DNA of 64,000 nucleotides from Siphonodentalium dalli (GCA_032622095.1 CP136065.1:95671343-95735342), one strand, 5' to 3'. Positions 1-12,232 are shown, numbered from the stretch's first letter. Made by a program: numbers and translations. Notes: generated by a model from the letters alone, not told the origin.

Positions 1-308
1 ATCCCCTGTTATTAGCGGTGCGGTAGTACAAAATACATTTCGCAATTTGTTAAAGCCTTAAAATTAATTATATTCATCCAAATGACATGACAAGTTATCA
101 ACATATAGTCAGCGGCAAATAAAAATGACGGAATTCTGTGTCGGAGAAAAACAATTTGTACAATTCCGGAATTGGAAAATCGGTGACGAGTATTTAGAAT
201 TGCAATTCCGGAAAATTTTGATCATTCGATTTACTTGTTACTTTTAATTTCCAACTATTGGAATTTGAGTGATGAAATTTCCAACTATTGAAAATTATGG
301 TCCTCAGT

Positions 309-323
309 GGGGGGGGGGGGGGG
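309..323. repeat. Poly-G tract in otherwise unannotated left end
   Basis: A run of G precedes a short CT-rich stretch. Apart from this, nothing is recognised in 1-411. Confidence 0.7.
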
Positions 324-411
324 TGAGACATCCCCTGTCTGTACCTCACTGAGACTGGTTATACCTGGACCAAAGGTACATATATATCCGAAAGCTATTA
401 CTGTTTCTTTA

Positions 412-1470
412 GCCGCATTAACTTGTTTATCACTTCCGTCTTATGTTACATATATCTGCTGCATTTGCAATCACAAATAACAACAGTGAGTGGATGGGCG
501 ACTCTCAAATAAGAGCTTTAAACGCTGATCCCTTGATATTCAGCACAAATATGTGGGGCTATCGGTAAGATATTTTCAAACAAAAATATACTGCAAACTA
601 ATATTGATAATTGCGTGGTAGCATTTGCGATTTGTAAAGTGAGGACTGAGGGAATTTGTTCAAACTTTTATGATAATAACCCGACGTGATAGCAGCATGA
701 AACTTGATTTTCCATAAATGCACTATATAACTTCTCTTTGAAGAGATTAATGTTTCATTACAGTGTAATAAGCATTTCGACATACATGTACATGGTTTGT
801 TGTCACGGAAAGTGTTGCAAATCCCGGAAATTCAACAAGTATTTATACCATAAGGGTATGCAGTAAATTCGATAAATATGCCGAAAAAAAACTACCACAT
901 ACTGTGTGGTAAAACATTACTACGTCTGTTGCATGATCAAATTTTGTTTTTGTTTTTGCCCAACTGTTGGATCTATTCAAAGCAGAAAACCCAAACATTA
1001 AAGACGTAAATTATTGGGTGTGCGTTGGGTTTCAGCGATCGATAAATTATTCAGATCGATATGTTTTAGTGGTGATATATGTACAATTAAAGATATAAAA
1101 CAACGAAGATTACACATTTACACTCCCATGTGGTTATTCAGTGTGTTGTTTTCGTCGTGGCATGTCTTGGATTTGTGGCCGTTTTGACAGCCATTTCATG
1201 GCCGCGATTGTATTATATTCTGTCTGTGTCTATGCTCTTATATAACACAATTATACATGCCTTTTGTTTACTACCAACCTAGCAAACATAAAATTGGTGC
1301 CAAAATCCTGTATTCCAAATTTTACTGTTTTATTAGAAACTGAATTTGAGGAGCTCTAAAATATTTCTCCAGGTTGGATTTTCTTGGATTTTGGATATAT
1401 TCATCCTCAGTGTTCCCTGCGTCGAATGACACCAAACTCGCACCATTAACACTTTCTTCCGGGGTTGGGT
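412..1470 (+). repeat. Unclassified dispersed repeat R1, copy A
   Basis: This block recurs inverted at 12233-12905 and directly at 54530-55520. Shared landmarks in order are ATTCAGCACAAATATGTG, AAGATATTTTCAAA, GTATTTATACCATAAGGGTA, CCAACTGTTGGAT and TTTTCGTCGTGGCATGTCTT, then CGAATGACACCA. No intact coding frame, TIR or LTR was recognised, so the class is unknown. The divergence between copies looks old. Confidence 0.7.
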
Positions 1471-2063
1471 CCGAAATTGGCTAAATCTACTAGAATGCCA
1501 GTATAAAAGCACATTTGCAGGACCACCTGTCGAAGGTTGTACTGCACTTAGTTGGCTTTTTATTTCGCCACGCCCACAGCCCGCAATTGTATACCATCGC
1601 ATGCATGACACTCATATTTCGTCGGAATGACAGGTAGACGAGGTCTCTCATAATTTGTTCACTCTCACTGAAGTAAGCGCATTTGAAGCAATGAACACTC
1701 ACATCAGTGCATCCAAAACTCGGGTGTATATGTGAACACTGTTTTGAATGCTTGACAAAACTATGGTCGCCAATGCACTTGGGCTTCAACACTGTATCCT
1801 TCAAAACGTCAAAATCATCATCATGCATGCCATGATACTCAACACTCCTGATCACAGTTATGCACAAGTCCTCCGACTGCGCTCTGTGACCTTTCTGTAC
1901 TGTGTTAATTTCCAGTACCTATGTCAACGAAAACGTTGAAATAAGATAGCAAACATACATGGCTTGTTTAAATCTCAAACAGTGTTAGACAGCACTCGCA
2001 TGAATGATGTAATATCGAACTAGGTATTGGCAACTACAGAGAAATTCACCATTAAGGGAACAT

Positions 2064-3160
2064 GTATTACAGGGGGTAGGGTTCTCTATTCCGAAGGTTC
2101 ATTATTCCGAAGGTTCGCTATTCCGAAGGTTCATTATTCCGAAGGTTCCCTATTCCGAAGGTTCATTATTCCAAAGGTTCGCTATTCCGAAGGTTCGCTA
2201 TTCCGAATGTTTTCTATTCTGGTCGTATCTAACCAGAAATTAATCAAAATTTGCAAAAAACATTAAAGGCCCACTTTATTTTCGAACCCCCAAATTACAT
2301 GTATAAAATATATGCCATATTATAAACATTTTAAATAGGAAGCTCTCTAACAATAGATCAACTTATCCGGTGTAATTAACTGTAAACATGTTTCAATGGA
2401 GGGGGAATAACTCTATATTTTAAAGAGAGAGTTATTCCGCTTCCATTGAAACTACATTTATGGTTTGAATTCTGTTGCATTCTGGGAGCCATAACGGGGG
2501 AATCTGTTTATTATTTCAGCTGTTTTTTTCTATTTCTCTACGGGTATCTTCTGAGACACAGACGTTTCAAATGGTGATGAATTATAGTATTTTAATCATA
2601 TTTTATAGCATAGCTTGTTATTAAAACCGTATATCAAGGCACTATAAAAAAAATAATCGGTGACTCGAAAATTAAGTGGGCCTTTAAAGTCAATACAAAA
2701 TAACAATTGCAGTTAGGTTCATTTCATACCCGTCTATTCAGCGATATTCTGCAACGCAGTATTCATTAAGCGTTATAGCCCCACTGTAATAATCCGCCTT
2801 TAGCTGGCGTATTCTTGCCTCTAAGATTATTGAGATATAACGTCATACGTAATGACATAAAATCGCAACGAAACATAGCAATTGTGTGGTCTGCGTGACG
2901 TGAATATGTATTGGGGAAATAACGTCATACGTAATGACATTAAATCTCATATCAAGGAAAACCGTGAAAACCCCCTAAAAAAAATCACATTTATTGTTTT
3001 CAATGTTTTCAGTTATTTCCTTCATAAAAAGAGTCTTCGTGATAAAGAACCATCTCAATACTTTAGAATACAGAATAAACCTTTAAAATAACAAAAGCCT
3101 TCGGAATAGCGAACCTTCGGAATAGAGAACTTTCGGAATAGAGACATGTCCCCTATTACA
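2064..3160. mobile_element. Inverted-repeat element with CCGAAGGTTC arrays at both ends
   Basis: The left end has about eight 16-bp units of ATTCCGAAGGTTC (2085-2215). The right end has about three units in the opposite orientation (3098-3143). Outside both arrays lie related flanks, TATTACAGGGGG and, read inverted, TGTAATAGGGG. The interior is non-coding and contains a nested TTAA element. It looks like a non-autonomous DNA transposon whose subterminal regions are satellites. The exact ends are uncertain. Confidence 0.6.
2263..2687. mobile_element. Nested TTAA-flanked MITE
   Basis: TTAA at 2263-2266 and 2684-2687 bracket inverted termini AGGCCCACTT...TTTTCGA. The middle holds a hairpin at about 2390-2453 whose arms read AATGGAGGGGGAATAACTCT. 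The TTAA target duplication suggests a piggyBac-type transposase. Confidence 0.65.
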
Positions 3161-3166
3161 GGATAT

Positions 3167-3470
3167 CAAGGCACTCACAGCGGGTAAATGTGAAACAAAT
3201 AACTGCTATGTACACATTACTGCTACAGTGCAGATACTGGTAAAAGTTAATTTATTCCCATAATATACCAACGATGTTTGTTGACAAGTCATTCTAATAG
3301 TTTTGTTAACATATACCAATGTTTTCAACGAAATTTCGTTATTAGGAGAACTATCAATACCAAATAAAAGAATACAGTTACAAAGTTTAATTATTTGTCC
3401 ATCGTCTTCTTATTGATGATGGTTTAACAGTCTTATTTATTTTTTGCATTTACCCACTGTGAGTGCCTTG
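3167..3470. mobile_element. Short inverted-repeat element with CAAGGCACTCACAG ends
   Basis: The left end reads CAAGGCACTCACAGCGGGTA and the right end is its near reverse complement (TACCCACTGTGAGTGCCTTG). The interior is AT-rich and non-coding. A diverged relative occupies about 18240-19130, sharing GGAGAACTATCA and the TTTACCCACTG end. Confidence 0.6.
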
Positions 3471-3654
3471 GGTCAAGGTAATTTCGCAACTACAAAACGT
3501 TATTGCAAATTTAGCATTTACTGTCCGATTTTCACGGTTGAAGGGTCAACCATAAGTAATGTTTTGTAGAATTCAAATCGTAACATTGATTAAAACGTAT
3601 AATTCAAATTGAACAGATATTGGAAGATGTTCACTGGAATCTTGAATCGGCGTC

Positions 3655-4560
3655 TTGGAACTTATGTCGAGCGCAACAATTTGCTCAAGGATAACCAAAC
3701 GGATTTTTAGAAAGGGTCGTTCAACATTAGATAATATTTTCGTTTTACACAGCTTAACCAAAATTTACCTGCGTGGTGGGAAGAAACTTCTCTGTACTTT
3801 CGTTGATTTAAAAAAAAGGCTTTTGATACTATTTGACGAGAGGCGTTGTGGGTTAAGCTCGTGGGAACCGGAATCAAGGGCAAGATATTTAGTATAATCG
3901 GAACATGTACCAGGCTATAAAGTCTTAGGTAGTCAACAATGGTCGTTTAGTAAGTAACGTAGGGGTAAATCAAGGTGATAATCTATCAACTCTTCTGTTC
4001 TCTATCTACTTGAATGATCTGTGTGTTACGGAGGGGTCAATGTATCGTGTTTTTCGCGAGTTAGAGATTTAGCTCAAACTATGGTGCATCTTATATGGAG
4101 ATGATACTATTTTGTTTGGGGGAAAATCCTTTTGACATGCAACGAATTTTAGATGCTTTTCTGATTATTCAGAATCACGGGAGCTCAAAAGCAATACTAA
4201 AAAACTTGTGAAGACAACTGGGAAAACACAGTTACCCGTTTCGATTTCTAAACTTCAGTTTATGCACAAAAAACTACTTGACAATTTTTTCCTTCAGTGA
4301 GTATCTTAATCGTCTCGAGGAGAATTTTATCTTGAAAAATATCCGTCACTTAGCAGTTTTTATGCTGAATGTCCTTTTAATTCAATTATCTCGCGACAGA
4401 GAATTCGTACATCGAATCATCGATTAGGCGTTGAGACTATGATGTGGGCAAAATCTAAGACGCAAGAAAGGGATGTCAACAATAGGCTCCTGTCAGTTAA
4501 GTGTCGCCACCATGTGCGATGAATTTCATTATGTAATATTAACGAATCGATCTGGAAAAG
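3655..4560 (+). pseudogene. Decayed non-LTR retrotransposon reverse transcriptase
   Basis: Conserved RT blocks can be read in order but in broken frames: FRKGRSTLDNIFVL, then CTFVDLKK, then GVNQGDNLSTLLFSIYLND, then LYGDDTILFG, which is the Y-x-D-D catalytic box. A C-terminal stretch near 4505-4545 resembles the His/Cys-containing region that ends many LINE ORF2 proteins. Several frameshifts and stops interrupt it, and no endonuclease or 3' tail was identified. It is a dead LINE fragment, probably CR1-like by motif style. The clade call is weak. Confidence 0.75.
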
Positions 4561-4708
4561 TCTATCGCGAGAGTCTTATTATGTTTTATTAAATTCTTCT
4601 GAAACAATGATGCTCAAAAAACTTTCAAACTTTACAAAAATCAGGTTGAATCAATTTACATTACTATTCAAATACTTGGAGAGCGTTATGCGTATACTCT
4701 CAGTTGCC

Positions 4709-4735
4709 AAATAAACGTGCCGGCACGTTTATTAA
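4709..4735. repeat. Perfect hairpin AATAAACGTGCCGGCACG
   Basis: A short palindrome centred on GCCGGC lies at the end of the LINE remnant. Nothing else is recognised in 4561-5480. Confidence 0.5.
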
Positions 4736-5486
4736 TTTGGAGCAAAAATACACACAATCACGCTTATTGTGACCCATCACGTTTATTATTTTAACATTGC
4801 TAATGTTAATACTAGAAGTCACAAACCACTAAATAAAGTTGTTTTAGTGGACTGAGATGCGACATCGCTTCGATATAAAACCTATTTTGAGAGTCACGGT
4901 TCGCCCAACTTTTACTTCGTCTACTTTCGGTTTGTAATAAAGCGCAAAACGTGAACTGGGCCGAGTTCACGGGACCCGAAACGATAGAAAAGATGGCCCA
5001 TGGATCACAGAACTTATTCTACAATTAAAATGTTTTTGTGAACTCCAAAATCAGTTCCATAATCACAATTTATAATGAAAAACGATGTGCCTCGAAAATA
5101 GGCAACGCGAAACCCAGAAAAAGCGCTAAAAGTTACCAGTTTGACTGAGTGTTTTCTGCATACAAATAATTTCATGAGAAGCATTAAAGTATATTCCTTT
5201 AATATTAAGATATTTAAACAACACAGTTTCATACTTTTTCTGTTTTAATGAATTATTTGGTGAGAGAAATGTAAAATTGATCGTTATAAATTCTTCGAAA
5301 AAAATTCAAATTAGGCTTAATGTAAAATTGTAAACTGAGTATGATTTTGGACAAGAACTTCAATCTACTAGTACACAAGTTTCAACCTAAATATAGTAAT
5401 CAATTGAATTATACAGTGAGTGAGTTAGTTGAGTTAACTATCACTCTTTGATTGATTGATTGATTGTATTGGCAATGATAATAACA

Positions 5487-5646
5487 CATTTTGAAGAAAT
5501 ACTCCCGAATCTTGCGATGTATTTTGCTCTTGTACATCTTGCAGAACGGGAAGACATGGAAACTCTTTCTTCCACAATCGTCCAGATGGGCACTCAATGG
5601 AATCTTCCTGTATACATCGCAAGATTCGGGAAGATTTCTTCAAAAT
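5487..5646. repeat. Fold-back repeat
   Basis: The left arm (ATTTTGAAGAAATACTCCCG, then AATCTTGCGATGTA) and the right arm (TACATCGCAAGATT, then CGGGAAGATTTCTTCAAAAT) are reverse complements. They surround a short spacer, giving a small MITE-like hairpin. A further hairpin follows at 5679-5736 with ends GACGTAATAG and CTATTACGT and a core of GGGAGAGTTATCTCCC. Confidence 0.6.
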
Positions 5647-5879
5647 CCTGTTCAAATCAAAACTAAATGCTGACTAATGACGTAATAGCCGGAAGTGCAT
5701 GGGAGAGTTATCTCCCTTGCGTCTATTACGTACGACAATAACAGTCTACTGAAGAGTGCAATGATGCTAAGCACGAAAGGCCTCTAGACTTACAAATATA
5801 TTAAATGATCGTTTTATAAGTCATGTCTCCATTCTATTGGATCATATATACAACTCTACGCTCAAGTACTATATAAACG

Positions 5880-5880
5880 G

Positions 5881-5913
<33 letters not shown>
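5880..5913. repeat. (TA)n microsatellite
   Basis: An uninterrupted TA run lies immediately beside the 3' end of a Helitron-like element. Confidence 0.9.
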
Positions 5914-5914
<1 letters not shown>

Positions 5915-6607
5915 TAGCAGGTGGACCCGACACGATTTGACCTTGAATTGACCCGATTTCAAGGTCAAGGTCACGTCGCACGGGCAAACGAATAGGTTAC
6001 GACACTCCCTCTGCTTTTCGGCGAATTGCACGATTTGACCTTTAATTGTCCATTTTGAAGGTCAAGGTCAGGTGGGGTCACGATTTGACCCGTCCAAAAC
6101 ACTGCCCTGACAAAAGAACCCGACAAAAGTACCCGTCGAAATCCATCCGGTTTTACCCGATTTTACCACGAATTGATCATTTTGAAGGTCAAGGTCATGT
6201 CGGGGTCACGATTTGACCCGTCCAAAACACTCAGTGGACAAAAGTAACCCAATGTATCAAATTTCGTCGAAATCCCATCAAAATTCGCGATTTGACCTTG
6301 AATTGACCCGATTTCAAGGTCAAGGTCACGTCGCACGGGCAAACGAATAGGCTTACGACACTCCCCATACGAAAGTATCCCTAGACACTAATTTTCATTG
6401 AAATCCCGTGATACTCGGCGTTCGACCTTGAAATGACCCGATTTCAAAGGTCAAGGTCACGTCGCACGGGCAAATTAATAGGCCCATGCCACTCCCCGGC
6501 CGAAAGTACCCTACATACCAAGTTTCATCGAAATCGGTTCGGCCGTTCTCGAGTTCATCGCGAACAGAGAGACACACACACACAGATCTGCCAAAATATA
6601 TAATAGA
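5914..6607 (-). mobile_element. Non-autonomous Helitron-like element H1
   Basis: Read on the minus strand it begins TCTATTATATATTTTGG, followed by GT/CTGT-rich sequence and TTTCGATGAAACTTGG, and ends in CTAG followed by host T. This matches Helitron rules (5' TC, 3' CTRR, insertion between A and T). The interior consists of diverged repeats of about 118 bp rich in GACCTTGAATTGACC and TCAAGGTCA. No Rep/helicase is encoded. Confidence 0.7.
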
Positions 6608-7260
6608 CTAGCCGATGAGCCCGACGTTGTCCGGGCTATTCAAAAAATTCAAGTCGATAGCTCTACCCAGCCCGACGATTTCAAGTCGATAGCTCTACCC
6701 GTTTCCGAGATCTGGTCTGCGCATGCGCGAAGCTGGCGTCGCACGGGCTCGGCGACCCGATAAAATTTGTATCCGGGGCAAGATACATTCACATAGCAAA
6801 TTTCAAGTCGATAGCTCCACCCGTTTCCGAGATCTCGTCTGCGCATGCGCGAAGCGGGCGCCGCACGGGCTCGGCGACCCGATAAAATTCGTATCCGGGC
6901 CAAGATACGTTCACATACAAAATTTCAAGTCGGTAGCTCCACCTGTTTCCGAGATCTCGTCTGCGCGAAGCTGGCGTCGCACGGGCTCGGCGACCCGATA
7001 AAATTCGCATCCGGGGCAAGATACATTCACATATCACATTTCAAGTCGATAGCTCCACCCGTTTCCGAGATCTCGTCTGCGCATGCGCTGCACGGGCGTC
7101 GCACGGATTCGCCAATACGACAACGTCGACCGCCTTGTCAAATTACACACACGTACCAAGTTTCGTCCCGATCGGTCGAGAATCGTAGATTTGTATAAAT
7201 GACAAACAAACATACAGACAAACATACAGACAAACAGAGGTCTTCAAAATATATATGAGA
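6608..7260 (-). mobile_element. Non-autonomous Helitron-like element H2 abutting H1
   Basis: On the minus strand it runs from TCTCATATATATTTTGA at 7260 to a GC-rich hairpin and CTAG at 6608. The next base is the first T of H1. Inside are about 3.5 tandem units of 116-122 bp (tcaagtcg phase at 6681, 6803, 6925, 7041) with GCGCATGCGC palindromes and a GCACGGGCTCGGCGACCCG block. ORFs in this stretch are repeat readings. Confidence 0.7.
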
Positions 7261-7440
7261 TATATTAATATATATGTGCATGCATGTATAAGTATGTATA
7301 TGTATGCGTATGCATATGCATAAACTATGTATATATGTATATATATATATACGTAATGATGTCTATGTATGTGTACTTGTATGGTATATATGTGTGTATA
7401 TGCATGTGTGTATGCATATATGTGTTATATACAGATTATA
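7261..7440. repeat. AT/GT low-complexity tract
   Basis: Degenerate ATGTATATGT repeats lie between two Helitron-like elements. The ORFs across it are not coding. Confidence 0.8.
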
Positions 7441-10170
7441 CTAGCAGGATTACCCGGCGTTGCCGATGTTAAAGTGATGTCAAACCCTATGTTGGGGATA
7501 TTTGGTGGTGATACTCTTGCTCAAAGTGTCACACGTATTCTCAGAAATTGTATATCCAATGGTATCACAAAACGTCATTCTTATACATTGATTATAAGTA
7601 GTGGCTCACCTTGTCGGAGTGACGGTCATTTTGCTGATCGCGATAAATGAATTTAATTGCCCCACTAATAAACAATTATTTATTTACAACTGTGCGTACT
7701 TCGGACGTTATCATTTTTAAATCGTACAGTCGACGTGGTTGTAATTGGCGGTTTTAAAAATATTTCTTATTGAGATCATAAACACATTAGTTCGCCACAA
7801 AAATAAAAGTCGACAATTTGGTTTTACATAGAGATGTATAAATCAATCTAGTGAGTTAGACTAAGCTTTTTAGGACACCTGGTTATCACATCTCCATGAA
7901 TATACAGATGTTTAAAGCAATTTACAGGTGCTCCTCTGTTTATGGCACTATACTGGTTAATAATTTCTCAGTTTGAAATAAATGTTGCCATATAGCAGCT
8001 ACATCTGTTTCACACAGAACGACATTTTAAGTTTTTATGTTGTGTTATCAGTCTCTTCTAAAAACAATAAAGAAATCCTGTCAGATGGCAGTTTTGGAGG
8101 ATCCTGGAAAGACATGTGCTACTAACAGTACACTGTGACCACTATACCACTACACTACCACTATAAGCCTTCTATACATTCCCATCTCTCTTCACAAATT
8201 GTATCTTTTTTTGTGGAAAATATCATGACTTGGACAGACTCAATTGTGGTATAATACATGAGCCATTCTGGCATGCCATCCTCTGACGGTTCATTGTCCC
8301 TCAGTTTGCAAGAATATATATGTATCTCTTAAATAGAATGATAATCAAACTTTTAATGCTTTCGTCTATGTATCTGTTTTTGCTATCTCACTAAGTCACC
8401 ATATGAATGCCCTCATTCCCGACCCCATATAAATATGGCAGTTGAGAATATATAAAATATTATTATCCATCCCTTAACTAACACTCTTTCTGATTGGGCG
8501 AAAGCCGCCAAGTGATAACCCGGGACCAAGTCATATTGGACTCCGAATGTCATATTGGACTCCCAAATGTGCAATACAACTTTTTTATCGGGACTGTGAC
8601 GTCACGAATTAACTATTGCGAAATGAATCGGTGACATTTTGATGCGCGCGCAACACTGGTTGATTTAGCAGACGATTCACTTCCGCGTCGAGTTTTTTTT
8701 CATTTCCGTGTTTACTTTTACAAATCATGCTTTCTGATGATCAAATTAAATACAGGTTTTTATAGATAATTAAGTGCCGACAAATACCAAAAAGAACCAC
8801 TAAAGTTTTATTCCCAAAGTTTGGATAAACAAACAGACGGATAATATAAATGTCATTATACAATGTTGTGTACAGTATGAGTTTCTCTTGTACTCGTCCA
8901 GGATGTGGTGAAGTCATATTGGACTCGACACTGCGTGTCTCGTCCACCACAACCTGGACTGGTACAAGAAAAACACATACATGTACTGTACACAACATTG
9001 TATAATAACTTTATAATATGGTTAATGGTTAAAGTGACATAATTCGGTCACCATTTGACGAGGTTGTGAAATTTGAACGCAGAATACTCCTTTGAACGAA
9101 ATATGGACATGACTGGATATAATGTTGGTGGATATCGGCGACTAAAACATTATTATCAATGTTTGTGCGCCTCCTTTCTCCGCCCATGACCCAAATCGGT
9201 ACCAAATGTGGCGTCTTTAACCCACTTGACTCTTTTCCTCGTATCATTGCAGAAGCGTGTATTAATTCTTTGTATATTAGTATATTTGTGTCAGATTTTG
9301 GTGTCCCTACCCTCCACATTCTTGACTCGAACGACGCCACTTTTAACATATTTAAACAATGCCAATTAGACCCCTGATATCATTCAGACGAGTATGTATG
9401 TTTGGTGACAATCGGCACCTAAACAATTTGTTATAAAATTTAGTGTCTCTCCCACATTTCTTACATAAACGGCACTAATTTTAAATTACACGATTTGATT
9501 CCCCACACCACGGAGAAGAATATGCATCAATTAGGTGGAAATCGGCGCTAAAAATATTTTTTTATATCAAATTTGGTGACCTCCGTGCACCCGTGACTCG
9601 AACGGCGCCATATCATGGAGATGATTATGTATAAGTTTGGTGGGAATCGGCGAAAAATAAATTTCATCATATTTGCCCCCCCCCCCTGTTCTGCCTCTGA
9701 CATTACTTATCACTTACCAAATTACCAAAAACATTTCAACCGGCACCATTATCTCCTAGGTAAAACGTTAGCCCTGTTTGACTTCTTCTAGAAGGTCCCC
9801 GTGCAGTTATATAGACAGACAAACATTCGCAAATATAGGTGCCAAATATGTCGTCTTTAACACACACGATTAGATTCCTTGTATCATGGCGAAGAAAGTG
9901 TATCAATTTGGTAGAAATCGGCGCTAAAAATATATTTATCAATGTTGATCCCCTCTCACATTCGACTCTTGACTCGAACGGCGCCACATTTGACATCTTT
10001 AGACCTTATTTATTCCTCATATCATGGAAATTATTATGTATAAGTTTGATGGAAATCGGCGGCAAAACATTTGCTGTCCCTCCTTTTTCTGCCCCTGACA
10101 ACAACAGCGTCACTTTAGAATTTCTATAGGACACCAGACAGACAGACAGACAGGCATTCGCAAATATAGA
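7441..10170 (-). mobile_element. Long Helitron-like element H3 (possibly composite)
   Basis: The 3' end at 7441 is CTAG preceded on the minus strand by the perfect hairpin CGGC-AAC-GCCG. The 5' end at 10170 reads TCTATATTTGCGAATG next to CTGT repeats and a host A. Internally, segments with TTGGTGGAAATCGGCG and ACGGCGCCA recur at about 9150, 9540, 9640, 9900 and 10040. A second 5'-like end lies near 9815-9838, so the interval may hold nested copies. A 150-bp hairpin sits at 8854-9005. No helicase frame was seen. Confidence 0.55.
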
Positions 10171-11134
10171 TATGGATGACTCATTTTCATTACAGATAAT
10201 AATCATGTACGTAATATTAGTACATCGCCACATTAATTAATGGCTTAACGTAATTGATGTACAACCTATGGTTATTTACAACATCTTGGCTTCAAAAACA
10301 AGGACGAAACAGTACTATGGCGTCTATATATTGATTATAATGTATACCTATTACCTAATGTAATTTCTGTTTTGGTTTGCTTAGAATCTTTAGATAAATC
10401 TGTCGAAATTTTATTTTTCTATTCCGGACATGATAATACAATATTGGATCGTAACTGATTATTATTATTTCCCATGTATTTGATGTATGTATTCTTGTAA
10501 TTACAGCAAGTTCCAATATTCGGAACAAACCATGGGAAGTTCTAATTTGTATATAGTGTATATACGTTTTATCATGTACCATGTATAATGGCTGAGAATA
10601 AGTAAGAATTATTTACTTACTCAGTTACCGAGGGTCTGAATTTTTTTATATTATCTTTGAGACATGGCATATAGACAAAACTAACAAGAAATAGCATTGT
10701 ATTACACTACAACTGAAAACGACTTTACTCTGTTTAGCTTATACAGGTAATCGTTTAATGCGCAATTTCCCCCTAAAAACTGTATTGATAATATGAATTT
10801 TTTTTTTTTTACAAAAGCTCTTTTATGACTGGGTGCTTGGTGGTGACGGTTAATTATCCCTAATGCGGCCTATGGCTGATTGTGTGATCGGTGACTACCA
10901 CCAGCTGTATAACTTGGCAATCTATCGACAAGCTGGGTGGGTGACTGGAATGCAGAATGTACAATCTGGACACCTAACATATACATTAGGGAAAATAACC
11001 CCAAAAATTACATCAAATAAAAGAAATAAAGGGCGAATTAGATATGATGGAGACAAACATATTCTGAAAAGAAAAAAATATATACAAATGGTATGCATGG
11101 ACCAAACTTATAATGCAACAGACTTGACTACTTT
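10171..11134. other. No recognised feature
   Basis: AT-rich sequence. The 91-residue frame at 10863-11138 has no recognised motif and lies directly upstream of a LINE remnant. It may be decayed LINE sequence, but this cannot be shown. Confidence 0.5.
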
Positions 11135-11830
11135 CTAATGTCAGAGGACCGTAGTGCCTCTCATCCGAAAAGGAGACGTTCCAAATATAGATCGGACCAT
11201 GCCCTATTAATATAGGAATATCATTGGAAATTTAATAATTCCATACTAAATGAACCAGAATCAATATTCCATAGGCGAATAGAGCTACACTATTGATACA
11301 CAAATGTTATGGGAAATTATAACAATGGAAATTCGAGGAAAATCTATTGCATATTTCCCAAGAAAACTTTGAACAAAAAAGTTGGAAGATGAACCGGCAC
11401 AAGCCCAAATAAAAGTTGATGTGACCAAAGAGGAAAACCTATTTTATTTCATAAATTAGAACATGAACTGCATGTAAAGAGAAAGGACCACATTAGATGC
11501 ATACTTACCAGGATAAAGGTCAAGTGGCATCCAGAGAGGGGATATTTGCAAATATTTAGAAACAAAAGAAACTATAATGAAAAACTTATTCCAAAATAGC
11601 TAAAAAGAACGGAATACTATAACTGACATGGATGAAACGCCAGAAGAACAGAGATAATTATATAAAAGACTATACACAGTTAATAATAAGATATTCAAAG
11701 ATAACAATGAAGTAAAAATATTTCTAGATAAAAGTAACCCATTCCTCGAAACAAAACCACATGAGGACACAGAACATGCAGAAGGCCCCATTACTCTCCA
11801 TGAAATGTTAAATGCCTTGTGTGTCACGCC
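11135..11830 (+). pseudogene. L1/Tx1-type LINE ORF2 fragment (endonuclease-RT linker)
   Basis: Reading across broken frames shows the region between endonuclease and RT typical of L1/Tx1 LINEs: SDHA near 11195, HWKFNNSILNEPE at 11223, then a Lys-rich coiled segment, then EGPITLHEMLNAL at 11779-11817, the block that precedes the first RT motif. There are multiple stops. The RT itself is absent because the similarity ends at about 11830, shortly before another element. Confidence 0.65.
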
Positions 11831-11965
11831 GACGTGACGATGTAATAGTAAATTGTGTCAAAATTAGAAATGACAATCACATACCACGACGGAAGCAACA
11901 CACGGGATAACCACAAGGGAGTGTAAATGTGTATGGGTAATATACAACTTCGTTATTCTATATCT

Positions 11966-12189
11966 TTAATCCTTTCAGTGCCAAGTCCGATTTTTGTATC
12001 AACCCATATTTCCTTGATCATTTTTCAAATTTATTGATTATAATAATGTGATACATTGATGGAAAGAGCTCTAAGCTCTAAGAGGTCTTTCCATCAATGT
12101 ATCACATTATTATAATCAATAAATTTGAAAAAAATGATCAAGGAAATATGGGTTGATACAAAAATCGGACTTGGCACTGAAAGGGTTAA
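11966..12189. mobile_element. Near-perfect palindromic TTAA MITE
   Basis: TTAA flanks both sides. Arms of about 100 bp starting CCTTTCAGTGCCAAGTCCGA are almost exact reverse complements and meet at AGAGCTCTAAGCTCTAAGAG. The whole 224-bp element could fold into one hairpin. The termini and TTAA target duplication resemble piggyBac-derived MITEs. High arm identity suggests youth or gene conversion. Confidence 0.75.
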
Positions 12190-12232
12190 AGGTGCATATA
12201 TCACTAAAACATATCAATCTGAATAATTATCG

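Noticed and set aside
6649-7198. Overlapping ORFs with repeated Arg/Ala-rich peptides
   Set aside because: Translations of the minisatellite of about 120 bp in Helitron-like element H2, present on both strands.
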